DNA from: an uncultured Bacteroidales bacterium
GTDB lineage: Bacteria > Bacteroidota > Bacteroidia > Bacteroidales > F082
Length of the DNA: 64,000 bases
Assembly (NCBI GenBank): GCA_905234275.1
Contig: CAJOHD010000009.1
Location: 83,724-147,723, forward strand
Reading direction: 5' to 3'
The position numbers and the translations under genes are program-made. Below are positions 35,455 to 44,317 of this stretch, piece after piece (position 1 is the first letter of the stretch; each line of letters starts with the position of its first letter). The notes beneath the pieces are model-generated. The model worked only from the letters and a program-made list of their open reading frames with translations, was not told the origin of the DNA and did not search any database.

Positions 35455-37128
35455 TTACATCAATTTCTTGTATCTGAACTTCTTAGGCTGCTGAGTGCCG
35501 AGTCGTTTTATCTTGTTTTCCTCGTATTCCGAATAACTTCCCTCGAAGAAATACACCTGCGAGTCGCCTTCAAACGCCAAGATATGCGTTGCGATTCTAT
35601 CCAAGAACCAGCGGTCGTGCGAGATGATGACGGCGCAGCCCGCGAAGTTTTCCAGACCTTCCTCCAAAGCACGTAAGGTGTTGACATCGATGTCGTTAGT
35701 CGGCTCGTCGAGGAGCAGTACGTTGGCTTCTTGTTTCAACGTCAATGCCAGGTGCATGCGGTTACGCTCGCCACCTGACAGCACTCCCGCTTTCTTCTGC
35801 TGAGCGTCGCCACCGAAGTTGAATCTCGAGACGTAGGCTCTCGACGGCATGGTGCGCTTGCCAAGCTGAATCAATTCATTGCCACCTGATATGACTTCCC
35901 AGACGGTCTTCTCAGGGTCGATTTCGGCATGTTGCTGGTCGACATAACCGATTTTCACTGTCTCACCGACCTCGAAAGTGCCGGAATCAGGTTTCTCAAG
36001 TCCCATAATCATGCGGAAGAGCGTGGTCTTGCCGGCGCCGTTAGGTCCGATAACGCCTACTATGCCCGCAGGTGGCAGACTGAAGCTCAAATTTTCAAAC
36101 AAAACTTTATCGCCAAACGCTTTCGTAACGTTCTTAGCCTCAATGACTTTGTTGCCGAGACGGTCGCCGTTCGGGATGTATATCTCGAGTTTTTCTTCTT
36201 TCTCTTTCACGTCCTCGTTGAGCATCTTCTCATACGACTCCAGACGTGCCTTTCCTTTGGCGTGACGAGCTTTTGGTGCCATGCGCACCCACTCGAGCTC
36301 GCGTTCCAAAGTCTTGCGTCGTTTGCTCTCGGTCTTTTCCTCCATCGCCATGCGAGCGGTCTTCTGGTCGAGCCACGACGAGTAGTTGCCTTTCCACGGG
36401 ATGCCTTCGCCGCGGTCGAGCTCGAGAATCCAACCTGCAACGTGGTCAAGGAAGTAACGGTCGTGGGTGACGGCAATCACTGTGCCTTTATATTGCTGCA
36501 AGTGGCTTTCCAACCATTGAATCGCCTCTGCATCGAGGTGGTTGGTAGGCTCGTCGAGGAGCAAAATATCTGGTTCCTGCAAAAGCAATCTCACCAGCGC
36601 CACGCGGCGTCTTTCTCCTCCAGACAAATTTTTAACCGGTGTGTCGCCATCAGGACAATTAAGTGCGTCCATTGCGCGCTCGAGCTTGCTGTCGAGGTTC
36701 CATCCATCGTGCTGTTCGATAAGTTCGGTCAGTTCACCTTGTCGCTCGATGAGTTTGTCGAAATCGGCATCAGGTTCAGCAAATTTATTGCTTATCTCTT
36801 CGTATTCCTTGAGCATGTCTACAACTTCTTGAGCGCCTTCTTCAACAACTTGGCGCACTGTCTTGCTGTCATCGAGTTGCGGCTCCTGATCGAGCATGCC
36901 GACTGAATAGCCTGGTGAAAACACCACCTCGCCATTGTACGACTTCTCCTTGCCAGCAATGATGCGCAGCAAAGTCGATTTTCCGGCGCCGTTCAAGCCA
37001 ATGATGCCTATCTTCGCTCCATAATAAAACGAGAGGTATATGTCTTTCAAAATCTGTCGTGACGGTGGGATGATTTTGCTCACGCCTACCATCGAAAAGA
37101 TTATCTTTTTATCGTCTGTCTGTGCCAT
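35455..37128 (-). CDS. ettA: Energy-dependent translational throttle protein (ABC-F ATPase)
   Basis: EttA binds the ribosomal E site and couples early elongation to the ATP/ADP state of the cell. The 557-residue length matches E. coli EttA. It has two ABC domains without membrane helices: Walker A GLNGAGKST and GPNGAGKTT, signatures LSGGERRRVAL and LSGGERNRMHL, Walker B ILLLDEPTNHLD and VLLLDEPTNDID. The inter-domain linker (about 245-330) is charged and helical. The starting KIIFSMVGVSK and the short arm fit EttA rather than Uup or resistance ABC-F types. It begins two bases after a glycosyltransferase gene. Confidence 0.95.
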   Translation of the reverse strand: MAQTDDKKIIFSMVGVSKIIPPSRQILKDIYLSFYYGAKIGIIGLNGAGKSTLLRIIAGKEKSYNGEVVFSPGYSVGMLDQEPQLDDSKTVRQVVEEGAQEVVDMLKEYEEISNKFAEPDADFDKLIERQGELTELIEQHDGWNLDSKLERAMDALNCPDGDTPVKNLSGGERRRVALVRLLLQEPDILLLDEPTNHLDAEAIQWLESHLQQYKGTVIAVTHDRYFLDHVAGWILELDRGEGIPWKGNYSSWLDQKTARMAMEEKTESKRRKTLERELEWVRMAPKARHAKGKARLESYEKMLNEDVKEKEEKLEIYIPNGDRLGNKVIEAKNVTKAFGDKVLFENLSFSLPPAGIVGVIGPNGAGKTTLFRMIMGLEKPDSGTFEVGETVKIGYVDQQHAEIDPEKTVWEVISGGNELIQLGKRTMPSRAYVSRFNFGGDAQQKKAGVLSGGERNRMHLALTLKQEANVLLLDEPTNDIDVNTLRALEEGLENFAGCAVIISHDRWFLDRIATHILAFEGDSQVYFFEGSYSEYEENKIKRLGTQQPKKFRYKKLM

Positions 37129-37130
37129 AA

Positions 37131-38309
37131 TTATTTATTTAAAACAGTTATCATTGCATCTTCCATAATCTTGGTAGCTGCACCCCAGTCGTAGACGCGG
37201 TTCACGAAATTGTAGCCTTCTTCGGCAAGTTCGGCTGCCTTGTCGGGACGTTTCAACAGGAAAACGATATCAGCTGCAAGCTCCGATGAGCTGTTGTCAA
37301 CTAAAATCTCTTTTCCGTTCACTGCGTGCAACGAGCCGTTTGCCAATGCAGTGGTGATGCAAGGAATCTTCATCGACATTGCCTCAAGAAGCTTGTTTTG
37401 CAATCCTGTTCCGATGCGCATCGGGGCGATGAAGATGCGGCTCTGTGCGTATGCGTCGCGCATGTCGTCAATCCAACCGCTGACAATGATATTGTCGCAA
37501 GCCACCTTTTTCACCCTCAAATCTGGCTGAGCTCCTGCGATATATAACTTCGCATTCGGCAGTTTTTCCCACACATTCGGCATGATTTCATAAGCCAGAA
37601 ACTCAACCGCGTTGACGTTAGGCGCATAGCCCATGTTGCCTGTAAACACTATGTCGTAAATCTTTTCGCGTTCCTGTGGCTTGTAATATTCATGGTCAAC
37701 GCCATTCGGCACGATGAGTATTTTGTTTCTATCCGGATGGTCGATATTAGCCCTATCGGGCTCGCTGATGATGGTCTTCACGTCAAACTCGTCGAAGATC
37801 TTGTTTTCATATCTCTTCAGACGGTTATATTCCATCTCGAAGAATGGCTTTGTGAAGATACCTGCAATCTCAGCGCGACGTTTCATTCCCATGGAGAAAA
37901 CATCCTGATAGTCGATGGTTTTAGGCAGTTCCACCTTATGAAGATATGGCGCTACTCGCAACAGCTGTCCAAACAGCATGTCAGGTTTGTGATGCCTGAT
38001 GAGCTCATGCACTTTATGTTTTGCCTTTGAGCTGTAGAAATATCCGCATTGTATCGGCAATCCGAGCAGATACGACCTGAAAACGTTGAACAGAATTCCA
38101 ATTTTTGGCAGGTCGATAAAGTTAATCGAGGTGCAATATGGCTGCATTGCCTGAAAAGCGGCTTGCTTATCAACTTTCTTGTCGTCGTTCAGAGCGCAGA
38201 GAATAATCTCGTTGTTCTTCGCGAGTTGTTTGATTTGGTTGTAAGCCCTCAATTTGTCGCCTTTCTCAAGCGGCCATGGGATTCTTGGTAATAGAACAAA
38301 TATCTTCAT
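37131..38309 (-). CDS. Glycosyltransferase, GT4-like (first of pair downstream)
   Basis: The 392-residue protein has a GT-B fold: an N-terminal half starting LLPRIPWPLEKGDKLR and a C-terminal half with VPNGVDHEYY, VFTGNMGYAPN and the nucleotide-sugar site IAPMRIGTGLQNKLLEAMS. It would transfer a sugar from a nucleotide donor to a cell-surface glycan. Its ATG overlaps the stop of the preceding glycosyltransferase by one base. Its link with an Lpt permease suggests lipopolysaccharide or surface-polysaccharide synthesis; donor and acceptor are unknown. Confidence 0.85.
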   Translation of the reverse strand: MKIFVLLPRIPWPLEKGDKLRAYNQIKQLAKNNEIILCALNDDKKVDKQAAFQAMQPYCTSINFIDLPKIGILFNVFRSYLLGLPIQCGYFYSSKAKHKVHELIRHHKPDMLFGQLLRVAPYLHKVELPKTIDYQDVFSMGMKRRAEIAGIFTKPFFEMEYNRLKRYENKIFDEFDVKTIISEPDRANIDHPDRNKILIVPNGVDHEYYKPQEREKIYDIVFTGNMGYAPNVNAVEFLAYEIMPNVWEKLPNAKLYIAGAQPDLRVKKVACDNIIVSGWIDDMRDAYAQSRIFIAPMRIGTGLQNKLLEAMSMKIPCITTALANGSLHAVNGKEILVDNSSSELAADIVFLLKRPDKAAELAEEGYNFVNRVYDWGAATKIMEDAMITVLNK

Positions 38310-39529
38310 TAATTCAATACTGTTATCTTTCTGTTAGACTTCAATTCGTTGTAAAAAATCAATAATCTGTTGATAATCTTTTTGTTATCATACACTTCCT
38401 CAATCAGACGGCGTGCGTTGAGACCGATAGCTTCCGCTTCTTCAGGATGTTTGTAAAGTCGGCAGATGTTCTCAACCATCTTAGGCTCGTTGTCGGCTAT
38501 GATGATGTCGTCAAACTCTGAATACTGTATGCCTTCAGCGCCCACCACCGTGGTGATTACTGTTTTGCCCAATGCCATCGACTCGATAATTTTAATACGC
38601 ATGCCGCTGCCTGAAAACAATGGCACTATGGCGATGTTGTGCTCGTCAACGAACTGATGGGCGTCAGGCACTTCGCCCACCACTATGACGTTCTTTTTCT
38701 TCGTTTTTCTGAGCCATTTCGGCATGTTGCGTCCAGCGAGATACAACTTGGCATCGGGGATGCGTTTCGACACCTGATCCCATACGTTGTTCAAAAACCA
38801 TTTTATGCCTTCCTCGTTCGGCATCCAGTTCATAGAGCCGATGTGATAGAATGTCGGTGCGTCGCCTACTTCGAAAACGGGGTTAAACTTGTCGATGTCA
38901 ACGCCGAAAGGCAGGTCTATAACAGGTGTTGCCGTCACGCGTCGGAAGTAGTTCGCATCGGTGATGGTGATTGCCGCAATGCCATCAACTTTGTCAAGAA
39001 CGCCCATCTCATAACGTCGCAGTGTGCGCACCAGATGATAGATATACCATCGTTTCGCGAAGAAAAAAGTCTTCTTGGCCATGCGCTCCCAGATCTTATG
39101 CTCCACGTTGTGCGCACGCAACACTATCGTCGCCTTCGAATGTTCGCGGATGGTGTCGATGTATGGCGCCATATAGATCATCTCAAGTTGCACAATGTCG
39201 AAATGCTCTTTCTTCAAAACCTCGATGAGCCTCTCTTTAAACTTGTCAGATACAAATCTTTTAACGTGATACGACTCGTCGGAGAACAGATTCTTAAAAG
39301 CTTCTAAAGGCTTGATACCCAAGTCGATATCGATAAATTCTATCCTTGTCTTTTTACGATAATCCTCCGGAATGCTGTCGATGTCAACATGATATTTGTT
39401 GCTGTTGAAAGCCATCACTTTCACTGTGTGACCTGCCTCCAGCAGTCCCGTCACGATGCTGTTCATTGCCATCGGGCCGCCTTCACTGGGCGGAAACGGC
39501 GATTTGTTGCATAACAGAAGGATATTCAT
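38309..39529 (-). CDS. Glycosyltransferase, GT4-like (second of pair)
   Basis: Starting at ATG 39529 (MNILLLCNKSPFPP) gives 406 residues; an upstream in-frame ATG overlaps the permease gene and is less likely. It has the GGPMAMNS donor loop near the start, a middle LRAHNVEHKIWER, and a C-terminal VPLFSGSGMRIKIIESMALG site. It is related to its neighbour but not a recent copy. It begins five bases after the permease stop, so the whole set is one transcript. Confidence 0.85.
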   Translation of the reverse strand: MNILLLCNKSPFPPSEGGPMAMNSIVTGLLEAGHTVKVMAFNSNKYHVDIDSIPEDYRKKTRIEFIDIDLGIKPLEAFKNLFSDESYHVKRFVSDKFKERLIEVLKKEHFDIVQLEMIYMAPYIDTIREHSKATIVLRAHNVEHKIWERMAKKTFFFAKRWYIYHLVRTLRRYEMGVLDKVDGIAAITITDANYFRRVTATPVIDLPFGVDIDKFNPVFEVGDAPTFYHIGSMNWMPNEEGIKWFLNNVWDQVSKRIPDAKLYLAGRNMPKWLRKTKKKNVIVVGEVPDAHQFVDEHNIAIVPLFSGSGMRIKIIESMALGKTVITTVVGAEGIQYSEFDDIIIADNEPKMVENICRLYKHPEEAEAIGLNARRLIEEVYDNKKIINRLLIFYNELKSNRKITVLN

Positions 39530-39534
39530 ATCGA

Positions 39535-40992
39535 TTAGCTTTTTTGACGTTTTGTGAATAATTTTTTCCACGATTCGGCATCAAGCAATGCTGAGTCGGT
39601 GGTGGCTTTGAATGTCAGGAAGATGCCGACAGGGAAGAGCACTATCGACGAGATCCATGCTCCGAGGAACACTGACATGTCGCCGTTTACCGCTACGCGC
39701 TCACCTATGATGGTGATGACGTAGTAAATGACGAAAAACACCACGCTGGTGACCACAGGCATTCCGAGACCTCCCTTTCGGATGATAGCTCCCAGCGGTG
39801 CTCCGATGAAGAAAAACAGCAGACATGCAACACTCAATGTGAACTTCTGATTCAACACCTGCTCGTGTTTCTTGATGTTGATGCGATCACGTTTCATGTT
39901 GTTGATGTTGATGCTGATATTTTCCTTCATGTTCGAGGTGTTCGTGATAGCCATGCTCAATACAGGCTGCTGCTCTTTCTCCGGAAGGTTGCTCAACAAC
40001 GGCCAGTTGAAGACCTCAATACTGTCGTTCACCATCGCGTTGCCTTGTTTTTTCTTGAGTTTGCTGTCCGCCCTCGCAAAATTCTCTTTGTTGAGGTTGA
40101 GATATTGGAATCTGTTGATCAAAGCTTCGTTGTTGCGATCAACTTTCTCGTCGTAAGCCACATTCAATGAGTCGATAGCCACATTCAACTGCTTGATGTT
40201 CAACATCGTCTGATGTTTCTTAAATGCATCTTCGTTCATGTGCTTCATGTCGAACTGCGACATATCGAATATCACCATCTGACGTTTGAACAACATCTTT
40301 TGGAACGGCCGGCGTGTGCGGTAATCCTTGTCGTCGATCATCTCGCTGTAGTTGTAGCCGTCGTAAAGCGTGAATATCATCTCGCGCTGGCTGGGTGTCA
40401 TTGCCAGATAGCCAGAGTCAGCCACTGTTACCTTTACATTGCCTTTTCCGTCTGTGTGGTCGTAAATCATGATGTCGTACATCCAGTTGTCGTCCTTGCT
40501 TTTCTTCGCCACCTTGATGACATATTTGTCGAGTCCGCGGTAAAAAACACCTTCCGGAATCTCCAGCGTCATCTTTTTATGAGTCACATCGTAAAGTTGT
40601 GACTGCATCCTGAGGTTGGCTACAGGCATCACGTTGTTTGAGAAGAAAAAGCCTAAGATGCTCATCGTAATCGAGAAATAGAGCAGCGGGCGCATCACTT
40701 TCCAGGTGGAGATGCCACTCGCCTTCATCGCGACGAGCTCGTAATATTCGCCCAGATTGCCGAAACACATCAGCGAAGAAAGCAGAATAGCCAACGGCAA
40801 AGCCATCGGGACAAAGGTGACGGAAGTGTAGAAAAGCAGTTTGAACATCACCGCAAACTCCACGCCCTTGCCGATAAGTTCATCGACCCACGTCCACAAA
40901 AAATTCATCAAAAGAATAAAAATAGCAATGACAAACGTAAAAATGAACGTGCCAATATACTGCTTGATGATATAAATGTTGAGCTTTTTCAA
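39535..40992 (-). CDS. LptF/LptG family lipopolysaccharide export permease
   Basis: LptF and LptG are the membrane halves of the ABC transporter that lifts lipopolysaccharide from the inner membrane. The 485-residue protein has three N-terminal helices (within about 1-110), a long periplasmic domain (about 120-385) and three C-terminal helices with GAIIRKGGLGMPVV. The start is most likely TTG 40992 (MKKLNIYIIKQY), because the next upstream in-frame codon lies inside the -7 box. An out-of-frame ATG just before it opens only two codons. It heads a five-gene operon. Confidence 0.88.
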   Translation of the reverse strand: MKKLNIYIIKQYIGTFIFTFVIAIFILLMNFLWTWVDELIGKGVEFAVMFKLLFYTSVTFVPMALPLAILLSSLMCFGNLGEYYELVAMKASGISTWKVMRPLLYFSITMSILGFFFSNNVMPVANLRMQSQLYDVTHKKMTLEIPEGVFYRGLDKYVIKVAKKSKDDNWMYDIMIYDHTDGKGNVKVTVADSGYLAMTPSQREMIFTLYDGYNYSEMIDDKDYRTRRPFQKMLFKRQMVIFDMSQFDMKHMNEDAFKKHQTMLNIKQLNVAIDSLNVAYDEKVDRNNEALINRFQYLNLNKENFARADSKLKKKQGNAMVNDSIEVFNWPLLSNLPEKEQQPVLSMAITNTSNMKENISININNMKRDRINIKKHEQVLNQKFTLSVACLLFFFIGAPLGAIIRKGGLGMPVVTSVVFFVIYYVITIIGERVAVNGDMSVFLGAWISSIVLFPVGIFLTFKATTDSALLDAESWKKLFTKRQKS

Positions 40993-41010
40993 TTCATTAC
41001 AAATAAACTG

Positions 41011-41018
41011 CAAATATA
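41011..41018 (-). promoter_or_regulatory. -7 promoter box for the lptF/G operon
   Basis: The minus strand reads TATATTTG, a clean TAnnTTTG, 19 bases upstream of the inferred TTG start. Confidence 0.6.
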
Positions 41019-41051
41019 ACGTATAATTTTCAATTTTTATATAAAAATATG

Positions 41052-41059
41052 TAAATTTG
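41052..41059 (+). promoter_or_regulatory. -7 promoter box for the PAS-domain gene
   Basis: TAAATTTG lies 24 bases before ATG 41083 and is divergent from the lptF/G box. Confidence 0.55.
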
Positions 41060-41082
41060 CAAAAATTTTAAAAATAAAAGCT

Positions 41083-41406
41083 ATGATTCTTGATTTCTTT
41101 AAAGAAATAAATGTCGCGGTGACGGTTAGCGACAACGAAGGAAATGTTGTTTATCAGAACGATAGCTCGGTCGGAGTGAATGGCGACGTGCGTGGAAAGA
41201 ACATGATGGGTTGTCACAACGAGCGCTCACAGCAGATCATTCGTCACATGCTGGAGCATGCAGCAACCAATGTCTATACCATCTCAAAAAAAGGCAAGAA
41301 GAAACTTATCTACCAGACACCTTGGTACGAAAACGGTGAAATCAAGGGTTTGGTGGAATTATCGATTGTGATTCCCGAGGAGATGCCGCATTATGACAGG
41401 GGGTGA
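41083..41406 (+). CDS. Stand-alone PAS-like small protein
   Basis: The 107-residue protein looks like a single PAS domain: VTVSDNEGNVVYQND, then GKNMMGCHNERSQQ, and a final sheet with TPWYENGEIKGLVELSI. It has no output domain, signal peptide or membrane helix. The CHNERS segment with Cys and His could hold a ligand or haem, but this is a guess. It may be a cytosolic sensor module acting by protein contact. Its stop codon abuts the stop of the convergent cargo gene with no gap. Confidence 0.65.
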   Translation: MILDFFKEINVAVTVSDNEGNVVYQNDSSVGVNGDVRGKNMMGCHNERSQQIIRHMLEHAATNVYTISKKGKKKLIYQTPWYENGEIKGLVELSIVIPEEMPHYDRG

Positions 41407-42909
41407 TCATTTTTTAATCCATTTTCCTGATTCGGCTTCTTTGCCTTCAACCATCACTTTCCAGATATAGGTCCCATGGAACCAATAGGACGTATTAATT
41501 GTGGTGATGTTATCGGATATTTCTTGGCTATAAACAAGCTTTCCAGTCAAATCATAGATTTCCACACGGGCGTTTTGCAAAGCGGTGCGGATGTTGAGCG
41601 TGTTACCACCTGGATTAGGATAAGCCACCGCCACGGCGAAGCCTGCATCATGGGCTTCGTCGATGCTTAAGAATGTTTCTTTCGGAATTTTTATCAGGCA
41701 GTTTCCAGCTTCATTGGTGGCTTCATGGATTTTATGGCAACTCAAAAGACATCCACCTTCGGGACAGGCACTCAATGATTTGATCATATAAACGAAGTCG
41801 TCCACATGGTAGATTTCGCCCAGTTTGTTCAGGTTCTCGTCCAAACAGGCGATGTATAGATTGCGGTTGAAGAACTCGTTAATCCTATCCATTTCGCCTG
41901 CCATATATACACGATTTTCATTATCGAAACCTATGGATTGCCGGATGCCTCCATTGTCCTCACTTTGAGTCGTAAGTCCCCAAGTGTAATTTGTTTGACG
42001 GAAGTTTTCAGCATCAAAAACACTCATCATAATGTCTTCCACTATCTGGGGGTTGCCTCCGTAAGCGGGATAATTGATGGTGTTTATAGAGTATGTCTTG
42101 CCATTGGCAGTGTTGGTTTTGAGATAGGCAAAACGGCAGCATTGGTAAGGCCACGACAATTCTTCCACGTTTTCCTTGATGGCTATGGTGTTCAAGTCAG
42201 CATCCAAGGTATGGCAATCCAGTTTGGGAGAACCGTTGTTACGAAGGATGATGCGGCATCCCAACGAATCGGGTGTTGGCAGAGTGTGATGGCGGTCTTG
42301 TCCGCGGAAGCCTTCCATCAGCCGTTGACCAACAAGTTGTCCTTCGGCATCGAATTTTAAGAACTGCATGGCTTCGGTGCCGTTAAGATGGTATTGGCTG
42401 TGTGGCGGATAAGTGATAATAACATTGCCGTCCTTGTTTACGACCACGCCGGTATTATAAGGATAGAAAGTTTTGTCACTGTCATAGTAATCGTCGGTTT
42501 CCCAATCCAATTGAAGGACGGAGAATGAAAGGCCGTCATTCAAATCCACCCGGTAGAAGGTGGCGATGTCGGCTACTCTTTTTGCGTAGCATAGCATCAA
42601 ATTACCATTGGGAAGGCGTTGCAACGGGCTAATCCAAACGACCTCGGCGTTGTATTCTTCTCCTGAAAACAGATGCTGAGAAGCCAGTTCCTCGCCTTCG
42701 TCGGTCATCCTCACGAATTGGATTTCTGTAACATTGGAGTTTTGATCAACGATGGTCTTGTTGGCGACAAAAGTATGTTCGTCCTCGAACATCATGCTAT
42801 AAACCCACGAATCTGGAGAATTTACAATTTCAATGAGCTCTTGAGCTTGTGCGCTGATGCTTCCAATAAAAAAGATGGCGAGCGATGTTAAAAATCCGAG
42901 TGTTTTCAT
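41407..42909 (-). CDS. T9SS cargo, beta-propeller-like
   Basis: The 500-residue protein starts at ATG 42909 (MKTLGFLTSLAIF) with a signal peptide ending SAQAQ. The body is beta-rich with regularly spaced blade-like segments (RLPNGNLMLCYA, KDGNVIITYP), fitting a propeller or similar sheet repeat. The last 75 residues are a type A sorting domain: VAYPNPGGNTLNIRT, VEIYDLTGKLVY, GTYIWKVMVEGKEAESGKWIKK (key residues only: Y, W, E and K at the end). It is one of five related cargo proteins in the island. Exported through SprA and probably surface-bound. Confidence 0.8.
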   Translation of the reverse strand: MKTLGFLTSLAIFFIGSISAQAQELIEIVNSPDSWVYSMMFEDEHTFVANKTIVDQNSNVTEIQFVRMTDEGEELASQHLFSGEEYNAEVVWISPLQRLPNGNLMLCYAKRVADIATFYRVDLNDGLSFSVLQLDWETDDYYDSDKTFYPYNTGVVVNKDGNVIITYPPHSQYHLNGTEAMQFLKFDAEGQLVGQRLMEGFRGQDRHHTLPTPDSLGCRIILRNNGSPKLDCHTLDADLNTIAIKENVEELSWPYQCCRFAYLKTNTANGKTYSINTINYPAYGGNPQIVEDIMMSVFDAENFRQTNYTWGLTTQSEDNGGIRQSIGFDNENRVYMAGEMDRINEFFNRNLYIACLDENLNKLGEIYHVDDFVYMIKSLSACPEGGCLLSCHKIHEATNEAGNCLIKIPKETFLSIDEAHDAGFAVAVAYPNPGGNTLNIRTALQNARVEIYDLTGKLVYSQEISDNITTINTSYWFHGTYIWKVMVEGKEAESGKWIKK

Positions 42910-42938
42910 TTCTTGTATCATAGATATGGTTAACACCA

Positions 42939-42957
42939 CAAAATTATAACAAAATTT
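42939..42957 (-). promoter_or_regulatory. Cargo promoter element, copy 1
   Basis: Nineteen bases (CAAAATTATAACAAAATTT on the plus strand) are identical to 61500-61518. Read on the minus strand they contain TAATTTTG, a -7 match, 30-37 bases before ATG 42909. Confidence 0.5.
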
Positions 42958-43035
42958 AGCGTGAAAACAAACCGTATATGCCGAATTCAGGTTTTTAAAT
43001 CAAGACCGGGTCTTAAATATTTGAAAAACAACTGT

Positions 43036-44313
43036 TTACAAAATCGTCAATTCAGCTTTTTTTGTTTTTTTACGGACGTTTGAACGGTATTTCATGGCAG
43101 TGTTTTCGGTAAGTCCTAAAAGATCGGCGGTTTCTTTCGCACGGAAATGCAGGAACGAAAGAATAGCGACATTGACCTCCATATCGCTCAAATCAGGATG
43201 AGCGGCTTTCAGCCTTGCAATAGCTCCCGGATATGTCTTTTCAAATTCGTCAAAGATTTGTTTCGCCCGGTTATCCTGACTGCTTTTGTAAATCGCAGAA
43301 ACACAGTTGATTAACGTTTGCTGCTGTGAGTCTTTTATCTTTAACAACTCTTTGTTCTTTTTTCTGCGATATCTGAAAACTATCAGCAGAATCACAACAA
43401 TAACTATCACGAAAACGGCAATCAGCAAATATAAAATAACACGTTTTGGCATTTGCGCCATCTGTAATTTATTGATTTCCAGCATGGCATTTTGCAAAAG
43501 TTCTTCGCGTTCAGCTTCATCTGAATATTCACCGTTTTCATAACGGTTAAGGTAATAGTTTGCAAGACCGTTATTTATATATAATAACTCACCTTTCTCA
43601 CCGATGATTTCGGCGTCATGCATGGCGTTGTCGAAACACACGAACGCACTGTCGTATTCCTTGATTGCGAGATAACTGTTGCCAAGGCAATATGACGACA
43701 TCATGTGAAGTCTGTATCGTTGTTTTTTAGCGTAGTATATTTCCGAAATCTTCAGATGTGTAATGCTTTCACGCCAATCGCCTATTTCACCATACAGCAT
43801 CCCAAGCCGTTGATGCACAACATATTTTATCCTGTCAATTTCATTTTGTATGTCGGTAGGCGTTTGGGAATAAGACACCAGACGTTCATCAACATTATGA
43901 CATTGTTCGATGCTTTGCAACGCTTGCAATTCCCAGTTGAGAGCCTCATCCAAGCCTTGCCTTGTCACTTGAGCGTATCTGGCGAGATACATGCAGGTGA
44001 CAGCTTCAAAATATTTGTCATCACCTCCTACAAAATAGTTTTCAGCCACTTTCAGCAATGAATCCATCTCGTTATTATGCTGGAAATGAGCGTCATAAAC
44101 CTTAGTGCGAAGCAGACAATAGTGTGCTTGTTCTTTTTCTGATAGAGCCGAAACATCAAAATTGTCGAGGATTCTTAGTGCTTTGCCCGGATTTGTCTGA
44201 TAGAAACCTTCGACTTCGTAGAGCATATCTTCCGAAGATGTAGGAGCAGTTTGTGTGCAGGAGGCGAGGAGCAGCAAGCAGAGTAATGGTAATATCAAAT
44301 TTAGTTTTTTCAT
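43036..44313 (-). CDS. Membrane-tethered TPR regulator with a C-terminal helix-turn-helix, short form
   Basis: From ATG 44313 the protein has 425 residues. It starts with a lipoprotein-like signal (LLLASC). A periplasmic helical TPR-type region follows (about 25-285), then one membrane helix (about 290-312). The cytosolic end carries a LuxR-like helix-turn-helix (about 389-418, FRAKETADLLGLTENTAMKYRS). The design suggests a one-component regulator that senses an envelope partner and binds DNA. It is clearly related to the N-terminal half of the gene at 54878-58093 but lacks about 100 residues of the periplasmic part. It lies four bases after hipA and upstream of a cargo gene. Confidence 0.7.
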   Translation of the reverse strand: MKKLNLILPLLCLLLLASCTQTAPTSSEDMLYEVEGFYQTNPGKALRILDNFDVSALSEKEQAHYCLLRTKVYDAHFQHNNEMDSLLKVAENYFVGGDDKYFEAVTCMYLARYAQVTRQGLDEALNWELQALQSIEQCHNVDERLVSYSQTPTDIQNEIDRIKYVVHQRLGMLYGEIGDWRESITHLKISEIYYAKKQRYRLHMMSSYCLGNSYLAIKEYDSAFVCFDNAMHDAEIIGEKGELLYINNGLANYYLNRYENGEYSDEAEREELLQNAMLEINKLQMAQMPKRVILYLLIAVFVIVIVVILLIVFRYRRKKNKELLKIKDSQQQTLINCVSAIYKSSQDNRAKQIFDEFEKTYPGAIARLKAAHPDLSDMEVNVAILSFLHFRAKETADLLGLTENTAMKYRSNVRKKTKKAELTIL

Positions 44314-44317
44314 AATA

